Source of the DNA: an uncultured Pseudomonadota bacterium | Lineage (GTDB): Bacteria > Myxococcota_A > UBA796 > CAJQPC01 | Assembly (NCBI GenBank): GCA_937915955.1 | Contig: CALGIB010000149.1 | Coordinates: forward strand, 1 to 7,764 | Direction: 5' to 3' | Length of the DNA: 7,764 nucleotides | Part shown: in pieces, positions 1 to 5,714 of the stretch | Numbering within the stretch: the stretch's first letter is position 1 | Layout of the letters: each line of letters opens with the position of its first letter | Made by a program: the position numbers and the translations under genes | Notes under the pieces: generated by a model | What the model was told of the DNA's origin: nothing | Databases searched by the model: none | The model's input: only the letters and a program-made list of their open reading frames with translations

Positions 1-2038
1 AGGCGTTCGCCGCCGACCAGCTGACGTTGACCACCGCCTCGCTGTCCATCTCGGGAGGAGCGGTCGCGCCCGCCCAGCCCTTGAGGTAGTTGCCGTCGGC
101 CTTGCCCGCCTCGATGGCCGCCTCGCGCTGCCACTCCGGGTGCTTGCCCAACCAGCCGGCGAACTGGGCATAGGAGATGGGCGCCTTGGCCGCCGTGGTG
201 GCCGCCTCGACACCAGTGCTGTTCGTGTTGTCGCGGCCACCGCTGGGCGCGACAACGCCGGACCTCTTGAGCTCCAGCGGGAGCTCCAGCGCGACCTCGC
301 CCTCGACTGGGACCAGCAGCGCGCCCTCCATGCTGGCGCAGCCCGCTGGGCAGTCCGGCCAGCAGCCCTGCGCCTCGCCCTCGCAGGTTCCGGCCTGGGC
401 CAGGTAGCCATAGTTGCCGGGCAGCAGGGACAGCTCACCTCGACCCTCGAGCACCTCGGCCTCCTGGGCGTCGACCCTGACCACGGCCTTGCCCCGCAGC
501 CCAGGCGCCGTGATGGCCACGCTGCGCTCGACCAGCGGCTCCAGGGTCAGCGAGTGGACCTGGGCTCCCTCGCCCTGGTTGACCGAGAGGGCCTCGAAGT
601 GCCGGCTGCACCAGCTCGCCTCGGGCGTGCAGTCCACGCCCTGCAGGACCTCGAGCTTCGCGGGCCCCGGAGCGCGAGGCCCGAAGTGGAACAGCAGCCC
701 GTCGATGGACTCGGGGGCCTGCCCCGCCAGCGTCACCTGCAGCGCGCTGTCCGCCGGGAGGCCCGCGACGACCACGTCTACGGCGCGATCCAGCACGACT
801 GGCTCGATGGGCTCGATGGGCCAGGCCCACCAGGCGAGGGCACCCGTCGAGGCCAGCAGCGCCAGACCCGCGGCCAGCAGCGGCAGCCTGGAGCGCTCCG
901 GCTCGACGGGCTCGTGGTCCTCGACGTGCCCCAGCGGAGCGGTGAGCGCAGGAGGCGCCCGCTGCGCGGGGGGCGCCGCGAGCTCCCGGGCGGCCTCGAT
1001 CGGGGACGCCGACTTCGAAGGGGGCGGCTGGAAGGGCGGGGGATTGACCGCCTTGGGCTCGGCGAAGGCCTCGCGCGCGGCCTCGAGCGCCTCGACGTCG
1101 GGGACCATCGTCTCCCCCGAGGCCTCCATGATGCCGGGGTACCAGGTCGGGGCCGTAGGCCGCTCGACCGGCTCGTCGCCGAAGCTGTGGTCTGCGTCGA
1201 TCTGGGTGAGGTCCAGGTCCTTGAGCGCTGCGAGCACCTCGGCCGCCGTGGCCAGCCGATCCTCGGGTCGGGCCCGCGTCATCGCCCGGGTCAGCGCGCG
1301 CAGGCCGACGGGCAAGCCGGGGCCCGGATCCAGGGGGGCGTGGTTCTGCTTGGCGACCATCACCTGCAGCGCCTTCTGGCGGCTCGTGCCGATGCCGGAG
1401 ACCGGGAAGCCGAAGCGGCCGGTCAGGACCTCGTAGAACACGACCCCCAGCGAGTAGATGTCCCACTTGATCGGGTCCAGGCTGTCGGGCTCGATCCACT
1501 CGGGCGGCGCGTAGCTGACCGAGCCGAAGTTCTGGCCGGACTCGGTGATGGTCTTGCCGTGCTGCTCGGTCGCGATGCCGAAGTCGACCAGCTTCAGCGC
1601 GTCGTCGTCCTGGACGATCATGTTGCTGGGCTTGATGTCGCGGTGCCGGATCCCGCGGTCGTGCATGTAGACGAGCGCGTCCGCCGCCTGGGTCAGCAGC
1701 GTGATCGCCGCCTCCAGGGACATGGGCCCTTGAACGATGCGGTCCTCGAGGTTCTGGCCCGAGACGAACTCCATCTCGAGGTAGGGCAGCTCCGCGTCCA
1801 TGCGGACGTTGCGCACCTTCACGATGTTCGGGTGGTCCAGCGCGAACAGGATCTCGGCCTCACGGATGAAGCGAGCCTGCGCGGAGGCGATTCGGTTCAG
1901 GGTGGGATCGAGCACCTTGACCGCCGCGAGGATGCGCTTGGCGTTGCGGTTGTGACACCGGTACACCGAGCCCATCCCGCCCTGGCCGAGCGCCTTCTCC
2001 ACCACCCAGATGTCGATCTCGTCACCAGGCTTGAGCAT
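1..2038 (-). CDS. Membrane-anchored Hanks-type Ser/Thr protein kinase with C-terminal FGE/SUMF1-like domain (partial, C-terminus off window)
   Basis: The frame stays open for 679 codons from ATG at 2038 to the left edge, so the C-terminus is missing. Residues about 10-275 form a complete kinase: glycine loop GQGGMG (18-23), Lys41 in AAVK, likely helix-C Glu60, HRDIKPSN (132-139), DFG (152-154) and APPE (177-180). All catalytic residues are present, and the Arg of HRD marks an activation-loop-regulated (RD) kinase. A Pro/Ala-rich linker (about 281-383) leads to one membrane helix (about 385-406). The presumed extracytoplasmic part is beta-rich and has six cysteines (470, 477, 552, 559, 563, 567). 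From about 621 the sequence resembles the start of the FGE-sulfatase/SUMF1 family, ending in VVNVSWSAANA. In known families this domain can be a formylglycine-generating oxidase or a binding module; its active site is not visible here. The start is supported by GGAGG three bases upstream. Substrates are unknown; the PP2C gene at 4913-5665 is a possible antagonist. Confidence 0.93.
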   Translation of the reverse strand, partial: MLKPGDEIDIWVVEKALGQGGMGSVYRCHNRNAKRILAAVKVLDPTLNRIASAQARFIREAEILFALDHPNIVKVRNVRMDAELPYLEMEFVSGQNLEDRIVQGPMSLEAAITLLTQAADALVYMHDRGIRHRDIKPSNMIVQDDDALKLVDFGIATEQHGKTITESGQNFGSVSYAPPEWIEPDSLDPIKWDIYSLGVVFYEVLTGRFGFPVSGIGTSRQKALQVMVAKQNHAPLDPGPGLPVGLRALTRAMTRARPEDRLATAAEVLAALKDLDLTQIDADHSFGDEPVERPTAPTWYPGIMEASGETMVPDVEALEAAREAFAEPKAVNPPPFQPPPSKSASPIEAARELAAPPAQRAPPALTAPLGHVEDHEPVEPERSRLPLLAAGLALLASTGALAWWAWPIEPIEPVVLDRAVDVVVAGLPADSALQVTLAGQAPESIDGLLFHFGPRAPGPAKLEVLQGVDCTPEASWCSRHFEALSVNQGEGAQVHSLTLEPLVERSVAITAPGLRGKAVVRVDAQEAEVLEGRGELSLLPGNYGYLAQAGTCEGEAQGCWPDCPAGCASMEGALLVPVEGEVALELPLELKRSGVVAPSGGRDNTNSTGVEAATTAAKAPISYAQFAGWLGKHPEWQREAAIEAGKADGNYLKGWAGATAPPEMDSEAVVNVSWSAANA

Positions 2039-2077
2039 GGGCCTCCGCCGGCGAGTCTAACCGGGCTACTGATCGAC
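2039..2077. promoter_or_regulatory. Divergent intergenic region between kinase and exonuclease III genes
   Basis: These 39 bases separate two divergent start codons, so both promoters must lie here or reach into the coding regions. The kinase side has a clear ribosome binding site (CCTCC on the plus strand, 2042-2046, reading GGAGG on the minus strand). The exonuclease side has no recognisable Shine-Dalgarno. An 8-base palindrome CGCCGGCG lies at 2046-2053. I cannot identify convincing -35/-10 boxes. Confidence 0.4.
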
Positions 2078-2833
2078 ATGCGCATCGTCACCTGGAACGT
2101 CAACTCGCTGAAGGCCCGCGCCGAGCACGTGGCCCGCTTCCTCGATCAGGTCGCCCCAACCGTCCTGTGCATGCAGGAGCTCAAGCTCGAGGACGACAAG
2201 ATCCCGCGGGAGCTCTTCTCCTCGCGCGGCTACCACCTCGTGCACCATGGACAGCGCACCTACAACGGCGTCGCCATCGCCTCGCGCCTGCCCATGCGGG
2301 ACCTGATGATCGGCCTGCCCCAGGTCGAGGAGCAGGAGTCCAGGGTCATCGCGGCGACCATCGGCGGCCTGCGCATCGTCAACCTGTACTGCCCCCAGGG
2401 GCAGAACGTGGAGTCGCCGAAGTTCGAGTACAAGCTGCGCTTCTACGACAACCTGATCGCCTGGCTGGCCAAGCTCGATGAGCCCGATCTGATGGTCACG
2501 GGGGACCTGAACATCGCACCCCGGGCCTGCGACCTGTTCGACCCCATCGGCTGGCGCGGCACCCCCAGCTTCCACCCGCTCGAGCACCAGCGCTGGCAGC
2601 GCATGCTGGACCTGGGCCTTCAGGACGCGGCCGAGGAGTGGCTGCCCGAGGGCACCTATACGTTCTGGGACTACCGGTCTCGCAGCTTCGAGCGCCAGCT
2701 CGGGCTGCGCATCGACCACTTCCTGGTGACGCCCTCGGTGATGGCGCGCACCCAGGGCGCAGTGGTCCATCGGTCCGTGCGGGCCGAGGAGAAGGCCAGC
2801 GACCACGCACCGGTGCAGCTGGACCTGGGCTAG
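2078..2833 (+). CDS. xthA: Exonuclease III-type AP endonuclease (EEP superfamily)
   Basis: This 251-residue protein is the size of a complete exonuclease III. Enzymes of this family cut DNA 5' to abasic sites and remove 3' blocking groups and nucleotides in base-excision repair, in the cytoplasm. The family signatures are intact: RIVTWNVNS at the N-terminus with Asn7, MQELK with Glu34, NLYCPQG with Tyr104, TGDLNIAP with Asp143 and Asn145, RIDHFLV with Asp213, and SDHAPV with Asp242-His243. The start at 2078 is chosen because MRIVTWN is the canonical N-terminus. The same frame is open back to position 140, but that extension is antisense to the kinase gene and has no domain character. No Shine-Dalgarno precedes the ATG, so initiation may be leaderless or weak. 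It appears to be a stand-alone housekeeping gene. Its stop abuts the stop of the convergent phosphoesterase gene. Assignment to XthA rather than a paralogue such as ExoA rests on motif memory only. Confidence 0.95.
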   Translation: MRIVTWNVNSLKARAEHVARFLDQVAPTVLCMQELKLEDDKIPRELFSSRGYHLVHHGQRTYNGVAIASRLPMRDLMIGLPQVEEQESRVIAATIGGLRIVNLYCPQGQNVESPKFEYKLRFYDNLIAWLAKLDEPDLMVTGDLNIAPRACDLFDPIGWRGTPSFHPLEHQRWQRMLDLGLQDAAEEWLPEGTYTFWDYRSRSFERQLGLRIDHFLVTPSVMARTQGAVVHRSVRAEEKASDHAPVQLDLG

Positions 2834-2838
2834 CTAGC
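2829..2838. repeat. Palindrome shared by two convergent stop codons
   Basis: GCTAGCTAGC is a perfect 10-base palindrome. It contains TAG of the exonuclease gene (2831-2833) directly followed by CTA (2834-2836), which is TAG of the minus-strand phosphoesterase gene. The two coding regions therefore abut with no spacer. There is no stem-loop plus T-run, so no intrinsic terminator separates the convergent transcripts. Confidence 0.8.
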
Positions 2839-3964
2839 TCGGGTCCTCGGCGGGGTCGAAGACGGCGATCTCGCCCGCCACGCCCATGCGGGGCGGCAAG
2901 CCCACCAGCCAGTTGCCGGCGTGCACGTAGTGGCGGCGCTCATCGAACCAGCCCTGATCGCGCACCCCCATGAGCCGCAGGGCCGAGATGGGCACCCCCA
3001 GCATGTTCGCGGCCACCTGACCGCCGTGGGTGTGGCCGGAGAGCACCAGCTGGAAGCGCCTGGGAGGTAGCCACGCACCCAGCCGAGGGTCATGGGCCAG
3101 CAGCAGCTGGAAGCCCTCGCCCGCGGGGAGCTGCGCCAGCGCCTGCTCGAGCTTCGAGCGGGCCTCGACCCAGTGGAAGTTGACCCCCGCGACGTGGAAG
3201 CCCGAGCGCTGCACGGCCTCATCCACCAGCAGAGGAATCCCGGCCTCGGCGAGCTCGGCCCGGAGCTGCTCGAGCACGGGCAGATCGTGGTTGCCCGGGC
3301 AGCAGACCACCGGCGCGTCCAGCCGCTGCAGGGCCTCGATCAGGTAGCCGTGCGAGGCCTCGCTGAAGGGCATGACCAGGTCCCCGGTCACCACCACGAG
3401 CTTGGGCCGGAGCGCATTGACCGCGTCGATCAGCGGGTCCAGCTCGGGCCGATGCATCACGGCCGAGGCGTGCAGATCCGAGAGCTGCACGAGGCGACCC
3501 GGTAGACCGGGCACCGGATGCCGCGTGACGCGATGGGCTCGTCGCCGAGCCTGGACCGTGCCCAGCAGCGCGAGCGCCAGCGCCGGCAGCAGCGCCGGTC
3601 CCGCCCAGAGAACCGGGACCTCGAGCAGCCAGGCCAGCGGCGCGCGCAGCAGCCACACCAGGCCTCCCCAGAGCGCGAAGGCGTAGGCCAGCTGCGAGGG
3701 CACCGCCAGCCCCCAGCGCAGCCAGGGGCCCCGCGGCTGGTCCCCCTCGATGCAGAAGAACAGGCCCCAGATGCCGAGCGCTCCCGCCAGCCAGGCCGGC
3801 AGCCACCCCACCGGCGAGGCGAAGCCCTGAAGCGCGTAGAAGCCCATGCAGCCCAGGACCACCGCCGCCACGAAGTGGTCGTTCAGCGTGCGCCCCGCCC
3901 CGTAGACGCGACGCAGCGTGTCCGCCGCGAGCAGCCCGACGATCCCCAGCAGCGACCAGGTCAT
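2834..3964 (-). CDS. Membrane-anchored calcineurin-like metallophosphoesterase (YkuE/YaeI type)
   Basis: This is a 376-residue protein. The N-terminal 135 residues are hydrophobic, with about four to five membrane segments (roughly 3-16, 29-48, 53-72, 85-107, 112-135), followed by a basic stretch (about 139-148). The catalytic domain carries the full dimetal phosphoesterase motif set: SDLHAS (Asp163, His165), TGDLV (Asp195), PGNHD (Asn225, His226), AHDP (His291) and SGHTHGGQ (His311, His313). Relatives include YkuE, YaeI and the lipid A-pathway hydrolase LpxG, so a membrane lipid or nucleotide-lipid phosphodiester is a reasonable but unproven substrate. By the positive-inside pattern the catalytic domain probably faces the cytoplasm; this is inference. 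Its ATG shares one base with the methyltransferase stop (TGATG), with GGAG just upstream, so it is the last gene of a coupled three-gene operon. Confidence 0.9.
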   Translation of the reverse strand: MTWSLLGIVGLLAADTLRRVYGAGRTLNDHFVAAVVLGCMGFYALQGFASPVGWLPAWLAGALGIWGLFFCIEGDQPRGPWLRWGLAVPSQLAYAFALWGGLVWLLRAPLAWLLEVPVLWAGPALLPALALALLGTVQARRRAHRVTRHPVPGLPGRLVQLSDLHASAVMHRPELDPLIDAVNALRPKLVVVTGDLVMPFSEASHGYLIEALQRLDAPVVCCPGNHDLPVLEQLRAELAEAGIPLLVDEAVQRSGFHVAGVNFHWVEARSKLEQALAQLPAGEGFQLLLAHDPRLGAWLPPRRFQLVLSGHTHGGQVAANMLGVPISALRLMGVRDQGWFDERRHYVHAGNWLVGLPPRMGVAGEIAVFDPAEDPS

Positions 3965-4920
3965 CAGCTCCGCTCGGCGCGGAGGAACTTCAGCACTCCC
4001 CGCTCGTCGAGCTCACCCGACAGGCTCCAGTCCCCGGCGAGCTGCTCGACCAGGAAGCTGCGCGGGAGCTTGAGCAGGATCCGAGCCGCGCTGCGCTCCA
4101 GGAGAGGCGGCAGGTCCATCCCAAGCTGGGCGAGCCCCAGCCGCTCCCGGTCGTAGTCCACGCCCCCCCAAGGCGGATCCAACACGAGGCTGTCGTGGGG
4201 CTGGTCCAGCACCTCGGCCACCGGACCGCGGTGGAAGCTCAGCTTGGCGCCCAGCCCTCGCGAGGCGGCCTCCCGAGCCGCCATCCCCAGCCGCCCGGCG
4301 TCCAGATCCACCGCGAGCACGTGCTCGACCTCGGACCGCTCGGCCAGCGCGAGCGCCAGCCCACCTGCCCCACAGGTGCCGTCGATCACTCGCCCGCGCG
4401 TCCCTCGCACGAAGGCCCGAGCCAGAGCCGGCTGCGTGTACGAGTAGCGGGCCTCCTCGTCCAGGCCCGCGGGCACCCCGGAGCCTCCTCGGACCTGGCC
4501 TCTCCGACCGGCTCGCAGCGGCGGTGTGCAGCGCACCTGCAGGCGTCGACCGGCCACGGCCAGGCCGTCGATCTCCCGAAGGACCCAACGCGCCTGCGGC
4601 GCACCGAGGGCGCCCTCCCACCTGGACGTGTCCAGCCAGCCCGGCGCACCGATCACCTCTACCTGAACGATCTCAGCATCCTGCACACTCGAGAGCGCCT
4701 CGAAGAGCGCGCGAGCGGCCAGCCCGGCCTGCTCGTCCCGGTCCTGGACGGCGCGAGCCAGCAGCGCCGCGAGGTCCCGGCACTGCTGTGGGCTGGCCCA
4801 CGAGGGGCGGTCCAGGGTGCGATCGACCCGACGACAGCCCAGCCGTCGCAGGGCTCTACGGACTCGAACGGGGCAACCGGGCTGGAGCCGCTCGATCAGC
4901 GGCGGCTCCTGCTCAGCCAT
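3964..4920 (-). CDS. Class I SAM-dependent methyltransferase with TGS1-like DPPWGG motif
   Basis: This is a 318-residue protein. The C-terminal half (about 160-318) is a Rossmann-fold methyltransferase. Motif I is VIDGTCGAGG (178-187), the ribose-binding acidic residue is Asp205 in AVDLD, and the catalytic motif IV is LDPPWGG (247-253) followed by VDY. Motif I precedes DPPW, so this is not the permuted MT-A70 order. D/SPPWGG followed by xx-Tyr recalls the RNA cap guanine-N2 methyltransferase/TGS1 family, which suggests amino-group methylation of guanine in RNA; the substrate is not shown by the sequence. The first 155 residues are Arg-rich and unlike any domain I recognise, perhaps an RNA-binding part. 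The start overlaps the upstream phosphatase gene by 8 nt (ATGGCTGA), and the stop overlaps the phosphoesterase start by 1 nt, so translation is probably coupled on both sides. An rRNA or tRNA m2G methyltransferase is the main alternative. Confidence 0.82.
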   Translation of the reverse strand: MAEQEPPLIERLQPGCPVRVRRALRRLGCRRVDRTLDRPSWASPQQCRDLAALLARAVQDRDEQAGLAARALFEALSSVQDAEIVQVEVIGAPGWLDTSRWEGALGAPQARWVLREIDGLAVAGRRLQVRCTPPLRAGRRGQVRGGSGVPAGLDEEARYSYTQPALARAFVRGTRGRVIDGTCGAGGLALALAERSEVEHVLAVDLDAGRLGMAAREAASRGLGAKLSFHRGPVAEVLDQPHDSLVLDPPWGGVDYDRERLGLAQLGMDLPPLLERSAARILLKLPRSFLVEQLAGDWSLSGELDERGVLKFLRAERS

Positions 4921-5665
4921 CCTGCATGGCGCGTTCCTGCCAGGGGTTGGCCTCGAGCGCGAGGACCTCGATCCCGACCAGGGTGGCGTCGTCGTCGTGC
5001 AGGCCGTCGAAGCGCGGGCGGACCATGTCGATGGACTCGGCGACCGAGCACGAGCGCACCAGCCAGGCCTCGTCCACCAGGTCGAAGGCGCCGTCGCTGC
5101 CCAGCCAGAAGCGGTCGTGCTCCTTCATCGGCAGCGACTCGAGGAACATCGACGACCGCACCCCCGAGCCCATCCCGACAAAGGCGGCCAGGCCCCCGCC
5201 TCGACGCTGGAGCGGGTTCAAGCGGCGCGCGGCCCCGTCTCGGACCAGCACCACCGAGGAGTCGCCCACCGAGAAGATCGTCGCCACGCCGTGGCAGAGC
5301 CAGATCCCGACCAGGGTGCACGCCGAGCCGGTGGTCAGGCGGACCTCGGCGTCGGCGCGCTCCACGATGTCGAGCAGCAGGTCCTCGGTCGGGGTGCGGT
5401 TGGCCGTGAAGAACTCGAGCAGGCTCTCGATGCAGAGCTGGGCGGCCTCGTTGCCGGCGGCGCTGGAGCTGACGCCGTCCGCCACGGCGTAGACCACGCC
5501 GCGGCGCGCCAGGCGGACCGCCTCGACCCGGGGATCGAGCAGACCGAAGCGGTCGTCGTTGGTCTCGTGCGAGCGACCCTGGCGCGTCACCGCGGCGACC
5601 TGGGTATACGGCAGGCTCGAGGGCATCCCTGCGAGCATACCGCGAGGGCCGGTCCCCGCGACCAT
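4913..5665 (-). CDS. PP2C-family protein serine/threonine phosphatase
   Basis: This 250-residue protein is a minimal single-domain PP2C, the metal-dependent phosphatases that reverse Hanks-type kinase action. Visible motifs in order are GRSHETNDDRF (30-40), VADGVSSSAAGNEAA (61-75) with metal ligand Asp63, TLVG (117-120), VGDSS (133-137), GSDGAFD (189-195) with Asp191, and DDDATLV (224-230) with the last metal ligand. The usual DGMGG is DGVSS here, a variant I associate with bacterial PP2C-like proteins. There is no membrane segment, so it is likely cytoplasmic. ATG 5665 is chosen because GAGGA lies six bases upstream; a start at 5626 would still include the whole domain. The gene leads a tightly overlapping operon with a methyltransferase and a phosphoesterase, and is divergent from the AAA ATPase gene. 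The membrane kinase at 1-2038 is a plausible but unproven partner. Confidence 0.92.
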   Translation of the reverse strand: MVAGTGPRGMLAGMPSSLPYTQVAAVTRQGRSHETNDDRFGLLDPRVEAVRLARRGVVYAVADGVSSSAAGNEAAQLCIESLLEFFTANRTPTEDLLLDIVERADAEVRLTTGSACTLVGIWLCHGVATIFSVGDSSVVLVRDGAARRLNPLQRRGGGLAAFVGMGSGVRSSMFLESLPMKEHDRFWLGSDGAFDLVDEAWLVRSCSVAESIDMVRPRFDGLHDDDATLVGIEVLALEANPWQERAMQDG

Positions 5666-5714
5666 GGGCTATCCTCGGAGCCGTCGGCGCCGCAGGGCGT
5701 CCCCCGGAGAGGCG
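5666..5714. promoter_or_regulatory. Divergent intergenic region between PP2C operon and ATPase gene
   Basis: These 49 bases separate two divergent start codons. TCCTC at 5672-5676 is the phosphatase ribosome binding site on the minus strand. GGAGAGG at 5706-5712 is the ATPase ribosome binding site on the plus strand. TATCCT (5670-5675) resembles a -10 box for the ATPase direction, but I find no matching -35, so I do not claim it. The short spacing makes shared control of the two units likely. Confidence 0.45.

Noticed and set aside
817..829. Inverted repeat TGGGCC-A-GGCCCA
   Set aside because: It lies within coding sequence for the Trp-rich end of the membrane helix, and a one-base loop cannot form a hairpin. 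Probably a by-product of codon use.
414..1499. ORFs of 340 and 354 codons within the kinase region
   Set aside because: The frame carrying intact kinase motifs, a membrane helix and the FGE-like region occupies this DNA. These alternatives show only compositionally biased sequence.
140..2077. In-frame upstream extension of the exonuclease III frame, giving a continuous 897-residue ORF
   Set aside because: It lies antisense to a complete, motif-rich kinase. The translation is Arg/Gly/Leu/Asp-rich low-complexity text with no domain, and exonuclease III starts canonically at 2078.
5670..5675. TATCCT as a -10 promoter element for the ATPase gene
   Set aside because: There is no matching -35 at a usual distance, and the same bases form the phosphatase ribosome binding site. 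A chance match is likely.
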